A stretch of DNA of 64,000 bases from positions 25,569,501 to 25,633,500 of the forward strand of contig NC_133032.1 in assembly GCF_048771995.1 (NCBI RefSeq). The letters run 5' to 3'. The notes under the pieces were generated by a model. It ran no database searches, was not told where the DNA came from, and worked only from the letters and a program-made list of their open reading frames with translations. Every line of letters starts with the position of its first letter. The first letter of the stretch is position 1. This DNA comes from Taeniopygia guttata (Eukaryota; Chordata; Aves; Passeriformes; Estrildidae). This document shows, in pieces, positions 9,580 to 20,850 of this stretch. Both the position numbers and the translations under genes were made by a program.

Positions 9580-12311
9580 GTACGTACAACTCGCTCCAGG
9601 CTGCCTGCCAACCCTGCCATGCCCCCCAGGAAAATGGCCTGGGCATGGCAAAAACCATTTAAATTCTTGCTTTGAATTCATTACTGGTGAATTTTTGGGG
9701 GCATGAGAGGTCACTGCCATCCTTCCCCTTTAAGTAACTTACTATAGGCTCACAGCCCCTGATGCACTGTATTCCTGGTGCTGTTTGGAAGAGTTCAGCA
9801 GAGAAGTAGATTTGTTTTTTAATTTGTGTCTTGTGCTCCTGATCATCCTGTGCCCTGCCTACACTTCTGAGCTGTTATGACAAGTGAACTGGTAGCAGAT
9901 TAAGTGAGCAGATGTCTGATAAATGGGCATCTGGATTACCACAAACCTCTCTGTAATCTGGAGAGAGAGAACTGGAGCATTATTGCCTGCAATCCGGTTT
10001 CTTAGGTTTTTCCTTATCCTTGGAGGGCCAGATCCCCAGCTGGTATGATTCAACAGACCACTGGTTGTAATGAGTCCTGCCAATTGATACCAGCTGAAGA
10101 TTGAGTCCAAAGCACACATAAGGAACAGGTCTGTGCCACAGGTGTTTTGCTGTGGACTTGAGAAAGCTGACTGGTGTGTGAGACAGCTTTGCTCAGCTCT
10201 GAGCCTTGTGAGCTGTTGATATCTCAGCTGGTATGAAAACAGCTAGAAAGGTGAATGAGCAAAATCTGTCAGGAAAACCCAGTTGCTTATGTGCAGGAGT
10301 TCTTGATGTTTTTCTTTCGTGCTCGGTATCTGTTAGAGGTGGGCAGTGAAGTTAACTTGAAAAGAGCAGGAGTAAGCCTTTGTTCTTGAGAGAGTTCTTT
10401 AAACTTAAAGCAGAATTTTTTCTTGGCTGAGGATGGAGGAGTCAATAAAAAGTACATTAGACAAACTTTTTTCAGTGCTGTAATTTCATGTTTCATACAC
10501 CTGAGAGAAAATAAACTCCTTTCTCTGGAAATGTTGTTCTTCTCTGAAGCTGTTACCTGACAATATTCAAGAAGAAAAAAACATATGCTGCAATTTTTTT
10601 GTCCATAAATTGGTATTAAATGGAGCTCGGGCTGACAAAACCTACTGTGGTGTAGGATTTGTTCAACTTAGTAAATTCTCTCAGCACAGCAACCGGTCTT
10701 TTTGGTTCAAACTTTTTGATTAAAGGGATAATTTCACTGCATTTCTACAACTTTTCTGAGACTTATTTACCTGCTGGCAATGACTGTGTTGGCAGCGTTC
10801 TCTTTGAAACACAATGTGGATTTCAGAAAGAGAGAAGGAAAAAAAAGATTTTCTGAAGTCTTGATCAGGGTCTTTGGCCTCTTTTCCCAAGGAGGAGCTC
10901 AGTGGAGAAGGGAACAGTCATTTTCCTTAGGTTTTCCCTATGGTGTGGGGCAGAGAGAGAGGGTGCTCAAGAACTCCCAGCAGAGACCTGGGCTTCTGGA
11001 GCAGTGTGAGGAGCAGCCCTTCTGTCCTCCCTGGCAGGGCTCTGGCCCTGAGGGGTTGGGCAGGAGGAGGAACACGGGGTCCTTTTCCTGCAGAGAGCCA
11101 GGCACCCTGGTAGCTCTCTGTGGCAGGCAGGTGCTCATTTCTTTTTCTGTGCTGGGGAGATCTGGCACACCTGGAAAAGCAAAACTTCCCAGAGCCATGA
11201 GGGCAGTGTAGTGCAGAGCTTTGTTCCCTCTTTCCTCAGTAGCTCATTTGGGAAAGAGCATCAGGACAAAGGATCAGAAGAGGAAAATCCAGGACTTGGT
11301 CACTGGGAAAACACTGTTATTTCTGTTCCTTTTCCAGCCACCTTTTGCAGCTGTCCTTTGCAGCCTTGCTGAATAAATCCACCATTTGATGCAGTTCTTG
11401 CAACCAATTATTTAGCAAAGATTTTTCTTTTCTTTCTTACTTTTTAGCAGTGGTGGCATGTGCAAGTTAGGGTCCACCAGACCTCACTGTCAGTAAATGA
11501 GATCTAAAGTTCACGGGGTATTTTCATCCCAAAGCAGCTGTTCCAAACTCCTTCTATTAATCTTGATGCTGATAAATGCATAACTGTTTCACTAAGGGGG
11601 AGGATAGGATGGCAGCCTCCCTCCCTTCCCTGCAGAATAAACTCCTCTTAGACATTATTTCTGGTAGCCCTGTGTGTGTGCATTTCCATGCTTTGCCTTT
11701 CTTACTGAAGCTCTGTGCTTGGCAATTTTGTGATGTTGTACTTTCTAAATTTGTGACTCTCATCATTCCAGCCAACAAAATATTGAGCAGAGGAAAAAGA
11801 AAGCACTCAGTTTTGAAACTCAGCAACAACCTTGAGAAAAATGGCATTTTAATAATTTACCTGAAGACTTTGAATAATAGTAATTTAATGGTTTATTCCA
11901 GCTAGTTATAATTTAATGAGATGTCCTGTTTCCTAAAGATAATGATACAAATTTACAAATGGGTTTTACAATCTCTCCTTGGTGAGGATTTAGTAGTGAC
12001 AACCAGTAACTTTGTACTGCTGTTGGGAACAAAAATTTATCTAAGTACAACAAAGCGAGGTGGAGACTTCTAAGGACATTGCAGCATTCTGTGGCTTAGG
12101 TTATTTTCATCTGATAGAGAGGCTTTAAAGAAAAAAAAAATAGAGAAAGATGGCTTGAGTGAATTACATTCAGATTAGATCTCGATAATTTACCCAGGGA
12201 TGCCATCAAAGGCGAGGTACACTGTAGTACACTCCACTGAAGCCTTGCTTTGCATGCTCACAGCACATGCTGGAACACATGAATATAAATTCCTTTCTGT
12301 TCTTTTCTCAG
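9580..12311 (+). other. TMEFF2: TMEFF2 intron 3 (2732 bp, phase 1)
   Basis: The donor is gtacgt at 9580. The acceptor tract is cctttctgttcttttctcag, ending at 12311. Nothing beyond ordinary intronic sequence is recognised. A moderately GC-rich patch lies at about 10880-11200. Confidence 0.93.
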
Positions 12312-12338
12312 ATGCTGGCTCAGGATCTGGGGACGGAG
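12312..12338 (+). CDS. TMEFF2: TMEFF2 coding exon 4, 27-nt microexon (rest of Asp141 to Gly149)
   Basis: The exon completes Asp141 (G|AT) and encodes AGSGSGDG (residues 142-149), leaving one base (G) for residue 150. From memory this is identical to the human segment DAGSGSGDG and lies in the flexible acidic Gly/Ser linker between the two Kazal modules. It has a strong pyrimidine-rich acceptor and the donor gtaaga. It is far too short for ordinary ORF detection and was found by continuing the frame from exon 3. Both flanking introns are phase 1, so skipping it would delete nine residues without a frameshift. Confidence 0.93.
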
Positions 12339-13421
12339 GTAAGAGCCCTCTTTTAATATCTCTGTTCTTATGTGTGCACACATTGTCTTACACAATTTCA
12401 GATTGTAAGTGGATATACTTTGCCATTTAAGTTCTTGCACTACATACTGTCTTTTGTTCAGCTCTGTCTTTGAAAAACACGGTATTTTGCATTTCAGTCA
12501 AGCTGGAACCTAATCATGACATGCTGTTTTCTAGGGAAATTCAGAAAGCTGTGTTACTTCTAATAGTACTTGGAATTATTCATAGGTTGTGCTAGGAGCT
12601 CTATCTCCATCTACTGTTACAGCTGCACTCATTTGTTTTATGTTTAGGGTAATATTTCTTTTGTTTTTAAAACATGAGCCAAACCCTTGGCTCCTCCTCA
12701 CTGGAGGATTCAAGCCAAATATTTTGTGGTGGCAGAGAGCAGTCTTTCAAAGTTATGAAGAAATGTCACAGGGAAAGAACAATGTGTTTTTATAAGAACA
12801 GCAACAACAAAACTGAATGTGGAAATAGCCTGAGCCCTTTGTGGCGTGCAGGGGATACTGTAAAATGTAGGCAAACTAGCATTTAAGTAGGGGCTTATTT
12901 TATTGGTTTTTGAGTGGTTTTTTATGTCTTGGTGCAGTCATGATGGATTTGATTATCTGACATCAGTCTTTCTTGGAAGTATAAGTGCTGGGTCTGGGTG
13001 TGCCCTGCCATGGGGTAGGGAGTGACTTTTGGGGCTGGTAGGTCAGGCTTTTCTGGGGGACCAGGGCTGGTCTGGGTAGCTTGGGAAGGCTGTCCTGGAG
13101 AGTTCCCCTCGTTTCTGCCCCAGCTCCCTGACTAAGCTCCAGCAGCCCCCTGGCAGGGAAGGGCAAGGCCAGCATCAGGCTGGGAGCCCCCAGGAGCTGA
13201 GCAGCTTTTGGTGTGACATGGACAGCAGGGCTGGGCTCAGGCCTGGTTTTAGGGCTACTCCTGGCTGGATTCAGGTTTTTCAAGTACAGCCAAGTTACTT
13301 GGCAAAGTATCCCCTAGTCCTTGCTTGATTTTGTTAACCAGGATATCAGTGAGTGCAGTGTGTATGGAGGGTATTTTTTCACCTGTGAAGTGGCCAACAA
13401 CATGAGCATGAGGCACTTCAA

Positions 13422-13500
13422 GGGGCCTGATTTTCTGACATCAGACCCAGGCTGCTTTCTGGAGCTCAGGACACTTCAAGATGCTTCAAATCTGGCTCCC
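13422..13500. repeat. Possible ancient amniote interspersed repeat fragment
   Basis: The segment starts ggggcctgattttctgac and ends caaatctggctccc, with ggagctcaggacactt between. This resembles the self-complementary repeat common in reptile genomes that begins gggcctgattttc and ends gaaaatcaggccc around a cattgacttcagtgggagct core. The resemblance is from memory and the copy is badly decayed. The family is not assigned. Confidence 0.35.
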
Positions 13501-16453
13501 CAAAAACTGCAGCGTGAAATATTGCTAGTTTTTTCACAGCTGTTTTACTCTAATGTTTTTTTAGATTGTCTTTTTAAACCATTACACCAGAAAAATAGCT
13601 TGTTCGGTGCTTGCTAGAAATCTGCTATTTGATTTATATGTACAATAGGGTTTTCACACCTATGGTCAATAAATTGGTTTTCAAATGAATTTGCACAAAA
13701 TTCATTATGCATGTACCAAGGAAGACGGATAAAGTTTTCAGTTTGCTTTGTGACTGAGGAGATGGAAAAACAAACTTGGCCATTTTCTGAAAGTAATGAA
13801 TTCCATTCTCAAAAAGCATAGGAGTTTAAAGGCATGATTTCCAAAGACTTTCATTTTAGGAGCTCAAGTTGACAGAAGATGAGCGGAGCAGGGCCTTGGG
13901 ACTGACTGTGCAGGTAGTAAGGAAGCAGATTTGTGAAGGAGACAGAACCAAGTTGGTACATGTGTTTAAAGGTCTACAAAGCTGCCTTGTGTTATTCAAG
14001 ATTTAGTAGGCAGCTATGGCTGCTCTTGAAGTACAAAAGTATATTTATGTGCCCTAAGCTAAATCCATACAAGTAATTGTTGTCACTACATCACTCTTTA
14101 CTAGACATGGTCTTGTTGTAAAAGCTGTAATAAATTTTGGATGTCATCACAGTAAGTCTTGTAAAATCCACTCCAGCAGTCATGAGTGGGACGTGCTCCT
14201 ATGAGAAGCTCGAGGACTTAGGCAATCTTGTGTGGTTTCTGATTTTTCTTGAATTTTTTTTTCTTATGCTTCTCCAAGCAGCTTTGGTTAACAGAATAAC
14301 CAGTGCAGCTTCTTTTTTATAGCAAAACTCCTGCCACAGGGGCGGTCCCAGCCAGCCAGCTGTGAGATAAGGCAACAAAATTGTCAACTGACTTGTATCT
14401 CGTGGTTGGATTTCTTTGGTCTGTTGAGGTACACATCTAGTAAGAAATTAACTCAAGTTGTGTTTTTCTGGTTCTTAGAACACAGCAAGTTTCCAGCTTT
14501 GAGGTGGTTTCCCCCATGACTGACAGCACTTCAGCTCCCAGTACTGCTCCTCCTTGAGTGGAGTTGTCACATGGAAACTGTAATTGCTAGAGGGCTCAGA
14601 AATAGCTGGAAAGGGTTTGATGTGAGGGGCGGGTGTAGATAAGCACACCATGTGGTCACACAAGCCTCCTTTTCTCAGGAAACTGGTCAGAGCATGAACA
14701 GAACAGCCAGAGGCTGTGTTTTCCTGCCATGTTTTCCTTTTAGGTGTTCCCATCTGGGTTTGCAGGGAAGCCTTCTCAATTCACTATGTAGGATTTGGGG
14801 TTTTTTGCTTTCCTGTCATGGATGCTGAGATCAGAGGGGTCTCAGCTTTTCAGCACTTTAATGATCTTGAGGGCTTTCCAGAGGTGATTTAATCCTCGTT
14901 TATGCAGCAGTAACATACAAAAGTCCCCTTATTTGTAAAGTGATGAGGGAATCTTAATCTCATTTGATTACTGAGCCCTCAGCATATACTTTTGGGGATA
15001 TCCAGTAGATGGGTAGGACAGTAGGTGTTCAAATTTCTTACTGCAGAAGACATTTTTCCCTGTAAATGAAGATGAAAAATGCAGAATCAAGAGCCATTTC
15101 AGTGTTTTGATTGCAGAAGCTGGGAGTGTGGTGTGGAATTATTTAAAAACCCACATCCCAGAAAGATACTAATCAGAAAGCCAGAAAGGATGAATGTGAA
15201 AGACTTTATACAGAGAGTAATTTAAAGAGATTCCATTCATTTTCATCTATGCCGTTCTCTAGACAACTGGGTTTTTTTAGAACCCAGTGATTCATGTTTT
15301 GGTCTTGAGCAGCTTTATAATGAATTCTTGCTCGTTTCCTGGCTTCCTTCTAACAGCAACAAACTCAAGATGCAGTATTTCATTATAGCTCCTAATGGGC
15401 TAAGAACATCTCTCCTCGGTTTCATTTTCACGCTGAGCACTTCTTTGCCCTGCCTGCATTGTCTGCAGGCCCAGCTCTGTTGATTGGCTTTCACTCAGTC
15501 TGGTGGATTCGCTGAAGGTGACTGTCACCCTGGGTGTTGCTGTGACCCCCAGCAGGGCAGTGCATAAGCACCTACCTGAATTCGTTTTGGAGCCTCCTTC
15601 AATTTCCATTCAAAACCTAATGACTTCAGTGGGAATTCTATGGGGCCTTGGGTATGCAGATCTTATCCTAGTTTGATTTTTATGTTAATTTTTTATTATC
15701 TAGACTAAAGCAAAATTAAAATAAAAGAAATCAAATGAGTGATAATTCATCAGTATCATCATCACTGTTTGTTTTACAGTAGCATCTAGAGGTGCTAATT
15801 CTAAGATTAGGACTCAGGGTGGAACACCCTGACACTGTGAAGCAATTCTTCACAGAAGGGAAGAGAATAAAAACAGTGAAGCAGAGCCTGGGTATTCAAG
15901 CTGGGCCAGGGCTGGAAGCTGCATCACATTCCAGTGTCTGAACTGGGAATAGCACATGTTGCTTCAGAGCCAGCCCAGTGCTGGGGCTTTTGAACCCCAG
16001 TGCTTGTCAGCAAGCCCGTGTGACATCCTGACAGAATCGGAGATTATACTGCTCTTAAACTTATTCCTCATCTGTTAGACAAACCTGAAAACCAGCAACC
16101 TTACAAGCCATCTCCTTTCCCCCTTCTCTTGCTTTGTGTGTGTATTCTAAGGATGAGCATGGCTTGTTTGTTTGTTCATTCTTTCAATTTATCCCCTCAA
16201 TCTTAGCCAGAAAAAAATGAAGCCCTGCAGCTTTTTGTAGGTGCCAACATGTAGATTTAATGATAGATTTTGTATTCTGGTCTGCCTTTCCTGTTGACTT
16301 AGAGATGTGTGAATAAACACATACATATTATAAATCTATATGGAGCAGTAGTCATCTTTAAACACTAACCCAGAGAAAATAGGCAGGAAAAAAATTAACA
16401 CTTTGGAGCCCATGTTATTTTTTAAGGCAAACCATAATGCAGCATGTATATGC

Positions 16454-16468
16454 TTTTTTTTTTTTTTT
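16454..16468. repeat. T15 homopolymer
   Basis: A run of 15 T followed by C-rich sequence. It could be an A-tail of an insertion on the minus strand, but no insertion body is recognised beside it. Confidence 0.9.
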
Positions 16469-18270
16469 CCCCTTTAAACAACAGGTAAATGTTTACTTTG
16501 ACCCAATTGCCTTTGCATTTTCTCCTTACTGGTTTTGAATGGCTTACTTGAATTCAGCAGCTCTGCTGCTTTTGCAGTGATTTCCTTTTCTGCTTTATTA
16601 CATTGTTGATTGATGGGCAAGGCTATGCAGAACACGCTGAATATTGCTGTAAACACTGTCCTAGCAATCACACTTGAGCCAAAATACACCATAAAACCTG
16701 GAGTGTATATTGTTTTGAATGAAGCCGTGTATAAAATGCAGTGCTGATAAACACACATATACACACATGTTCTCAATATAGGGGAGAATACTCTGACTGT
16801 TCTAGTTTAACCTTGGAAGAAAGGGAATTCATATTTTGAGCTGTAGATTCTTTTCCTGGGTGTAATAGGTGATTCAAGCTTCCCTCATGTGAATTCAGAA
16901 TATCTACTGACCCCACGTGCGATTGTCAACTGCAATAAGGAAATAGGAAAGCTTCTTCTACTCTAATTTGATTTGGGAGGTATAATTTAAAGCAGCATCA
17001 CAAGGTACAAAATCAGTTACAGCAACGTGCACCGACTGGGTAAATACCTCTGGAGGGAATGTTTAAATCTGAAATGATTGACCTGACTGTGGTTGGTCAA
17101 ATATGTCTCCTTTGTTAAACGGGTTTTTACCTTGTTAACCTCAGCATGGCACTGAGCCCAAACCAATAAGCTCTCTGAAAGGCCGGGTTTATTAGCTCAG
17201 GCTCTTCATGTCCTAACATGATTACATGACTTCCAGTTCAGGGCTGGTGCCCATCTGACCTATATAAGAGTTAGGTCAGGGAAAGGCAGTTCATGTCTCT
17301 TTGTGGCCTTTAAAAATTAGGAAAGGATGAAGTTCCCATATGTTTTTGTTGACTAGAAGAGAAACACTTAGGCATTCACGAGTGCTGGACTCCTAGATCC
17401 CTGCCAGGGGCATTTTGTGCTGGGTAGGATGCATTAGCCATTTTGGAAAAATCTTAGAAAGTATGGAGATGACAGGAATACCTGTTTTTGGACTCCTCTT
17501 GGGCTCTCATTTAAGCTAAGTACTGAGCTCATCAACCCTGCTAGGCTGAGATGCTTGAGCAAATCCCCATAGCTCCTAGAAGCTTTTCAGGGTTTTAAAG
17601 TACCAGCCCTGGAAGATGGTGGGCTTGGATTGCCTGTGTTTTGCCTGTGTTGTGCTTGCTGCTTCTGAAGCTGGGATGCAGGCATGCAGTGAAAAGTGCT
17701 GTGTTTTCTACCTGTGCTTGCTGTGTTATTGATGGGCAGCAGTCCTTGCTGTGCTCTTGGTCCCATCAAGAAGACACTGAGAAATGCCACGGGGAAGAGT
17801 TTTGACAGGCAGTGAACGATTTGTGGCCCATTTTCAGCCATTCATGCAAAGCTGAAGAAAATGAATAGGAGATGCCATGAAAATCCACAGACTTGTGTAG
17901 GCAAGAAGTATGAATGACGTTCATTCATAGCCTCTTTCCTGCATTATGCAATCCTTTAGGTTTTTGGCACTTTGTGTAAGTAGTTCAGAGCCACACAGGG
18001 ATTCTATGAATTGAAGATGTTCACCTACATCAAAAAATACCGAGGATGCCCTGGTTTTGCTTTAGAAGTCAAAATTGCTTCACTGCATAGAAACAGAGAA
18101 AAAAAAATCCAGAATATGCCGGCTAATCATGTGCAATCTGTAAATCCACTAATAACTAAGTCATCAAATCATCAAACAAATCCTATGATACTCCAGTAAA
18201 CAGATTAAAAAAAGCAGTGCCCAATCACAAATACTCGTTTATTGGTCTGTTATTGTAAATACAGCAAGAG

Positions 18271-18307
18271 AGAGATGTAGTGGTCTAGATTTGTCTGCTA
18301 CATCTCT
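18271..18307. repeat. Perfect 10-bp inverted repeat
   Basis: agagatgtag at 18271-18280 pairs with ctacatctct at 18298-18307 across a 17-nt loop. It overlaps the start of the adjacent repeat relic. It may be chance, or a trace of an inverted arrangement in that repeat. Confidence 0.6.
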
Positions 18308-18395
18308 GTAAACCTGGATTAATTTTCTTTGCGACAACTGTGGAGTCACTAGAGATTAGCCGTGATGACAGTGAGAGGCAGATCTGGCCCACTGT
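18290..18395 (+). repeat. Possible ancient amniote LINE/SINE 3'-end relic
   Basis: The stretch runs from ctacatctctgtaaacctgg through gtggagtcactagag to cagtgagaggcagatctggcccac. It resembles the amniote repeat tail with the order gtgtaaatcaggagtaac, tcaatggagttacac, gtgagtgagaggagaatcaggccc. The copy is diverged and the match is from memory, so the family is left open. Confidence 0.4.
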
Positions 18396-19649
18396 TTTGC
18401 TTTTTTGTGCAGGGAGTTCTTCCACAGAGGAAAATAATGGTTTTTAAGCTTTCAAATGGCCTCCTCCAAGCTTGCTACAAAGACTTTCCTTCATGGATCA
18501 AGAGCATGTGTTCAAGCACATGCTTCGTTTTCATCACATGCTTAAATGCCATTGACTTTTAAATTTCTCTTCTGAATGTGGATGTCTTGCACAAGTGGGA
18601 TCTGAGGCAGTCTGGGAGTGACCAGAACTGCTTCAGTTCCTCATGCATCTCGTCATTATGTATTCTGTGGTTTAGTGATTGAAGAAGCTGATTCAGGGTG
18701 CACTTGCTTTGAGCAGGTTCTGGTGTGACTTAGGATTGTGTTAGATGCTCTCATGAGATCTTAAAAAGAACAAATGGGATGAAAAGTGCCAAGTCTTTCT
18801 AAAGCTTCGTGTATTCACTTTCTCTAACTCTGCATTTCAGTTCTCAGCTGCATCTGGCAAATTTAATATATTCTACACTTGATGTTTAAATTCCCTTTTG
18901 TCTAAGACGTTTTCTTTCCTTTCAGAGATTGGGAAATGAAACCAGAAATTTTGCCTGCTATATTTGAAGTCAGTGGGAGTTTATCTTCAGGAAGGGCACA
19001 ACTGATTCCTAGACACTTAGCAAAGTGGAGACAGCCTCCTCCTTTATGTAAATGCACACACAGGACAAGTTTAATGAGTGTGGTGCAAGCCCAGGAATCC
19101 AGAGTCATTCATACTCAAATCCAGACGAGTTAGAATTTTATGGGAGAGCACTACAAATTCTTAAGATGTTGCCATGAGTCTTTTAGCCCAGGTTTTTGAA
19201 TAGCTTTATAGAACATGCTTAGTTTCTACTTTAAAACAAGCACATAGCTTATTGCTCAGGAGAATACTTGAATAGAAGCCCAAAGTGTTCAACAACAGGG
19301 AGATCTCTGAACTGCAGTTTGATGTCACAACTCAGGTAAGAAGAGGTCAAAGTCATTCCATGTTATTTTTTTTAATGCCTTGGCCTTGTTGGTACCATTT
19401 CTCCTAACTGCATAGGAGTTAGATCATGATGGTGCCTATTTAAGCCCATTGAAAAAGCAGATATCAAAGCAGGGCTCTTTTTACCCCTGCAGCCCCAGAT
19501 ATCTTGCAGGTAGCAGTGTAAAGAGATCTGGTTGAGGAATTTTCGTGTTGGTTTCCCATAAACCTAAGAACATGGGAAAGTTCTAAAGGTCTAAGAGAAT
19601 GTAGATGTGTAAGTATTAAAGAGGGTGAGGGGGGGAAAAAAATCAGATA

Positions 19650-20850
19650 TTTATAGGCCTGCCAATCTGACATTGATTGAGGTAGAACAGGACATGCAGT
19701 CCCGAACCTGCTCAATAAAGAAATAAATGAGAATTAATGCTGAGCAATATGGGCTGATGTAATAGATTCTGTCAACTAATTGAAATGTTATTTATGAAGC
19801 TACAAGTTTGGTTGATATAGTGTACGTGGATGTCAGTGAAGCGTTTGGCATGCTGCTACATGACACTGATTAAGGAACAGGAATCATGCAAAATTGACAT
19901 GGTATGAAATTAGTGGAGTAAAAACTGCCTTTCAGGATGTAATTATAATTGGATTTATCATTGTTAGACAGCAAAAGGATCTGCCTTGTGTTCTTTATTT
20001 ATTTGTTTTACCAGTGGCCTAGGTGGGCACATACTTTTCTTACTGATCAGGTTCTCAAAAGTTATATCTGGGGAACTAAGAAATGAATAGCTGACTGGCA
20101 CAACCCACTCTGATTTACTTGGTACTCTGGTGCAAAAGCAGATCCTTTAATGTGGCCAAACATAAAGCCACAACCACAGAGCAAAGGCAAGAAAGCAGAA
20201 AGTGAGTGGGCAAACACGGCTGGAAACAGTGATGCTCCAGAGAAAGCTGAGTTTTGGGAGGGAGTGGGCTTGTGTGAGAGTGCTCTGCACACACAGCAGG
20301 GCAAAGGGCCACTGGTGTGTTTAAGAATCAGGCTGCTGAGCAGCAGTAAGGATGTCAGCTTACTTCCACCTTCCCCAGAGCAGGGGCTGCAGCTCCAAAG
20401 GCCAGGAGAGGGAAGGGAGCAGGCTGTGTGCAGCCAAGGGTGTGGCTGCCAAAGAAATGCAGCCCTGAGAGCTTTGATGCCTTAGGCTGTGCCCAGGGAA
20501 AGGAAAGGGCTGCTTAGCTTAGGTCACCATCAGTAAGTACCAGCGTGAGGAACACAAACCAGCAACGGGCTCTTTATGCTCTCAGACAAAGGTCTAATGA
20601 GATGCTGGGCTGGCAATTAAAGCTAGACAAACTCAGAGTGAAGAATATGTGTGTTTGTAAATGACTGCAATAGCACAATGAAGGAAGTGATTAAAAGTTA
20701 CGTAGGATTCTGCAGCACTTGACGTTTTGACCCTTGGATGTCTGGATTGCTCTGCTCAAATGGGGATGAATTTGAAAGTCCAGGGCCTCTGTCACATGAA
20801 AGATCATAGCATTAGATCAGCAGCTCTTAGTTCTAGGTACCATACATTAG
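19650..20850 (+). mobile_element. Degraded CR1-type LINE (reverse transcriptase region to 3' end), sense orientation
   Basis: Successive blocks appear in the order expected of reptile-type CR1: ttataggcctgccaatctgac (about 19651), aatagattctgtcaacta, acaagtttggttgata, tgtacgtggatgtcagtgaagcgttt (the decayed RT motif YLDFxKAF), catgacactgattaagg, and gagtaaaaactg. Next come a decayed middle part, then gctgcttagctta (about 20510), cgggctctttat, gctagacaaactcagagtgaa, and a last block near tctggattgctctgctc (about 20742). The order and spacing over 1.2 kb are hard to explain by chance. Frameshifts and stops are everywhere, so the element is dead and old. CR1 is the main LINE of birds and other reptiles. 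The consensus was recalled from memory, so the borders are approximate. Confidence 0.75.

Larger units (their letters stand above)
12339..19649 (+). other. TMEFF2: TMEFF2 intron 4, first segment
   Basis: The intron starts with donor gtaaga at 12339 and does not end in this window. This segment contains a possible ancient amniote repeat fragment at 13422-13500, a T15 run at 16454-16468, a possible relic at 18290-18395, and several short motifs of the type gacttcagtgggaatt (15619-15638 and 18963-18982). I recognise no exon, RNA gene or recent transposon. Confidence 0.85.
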
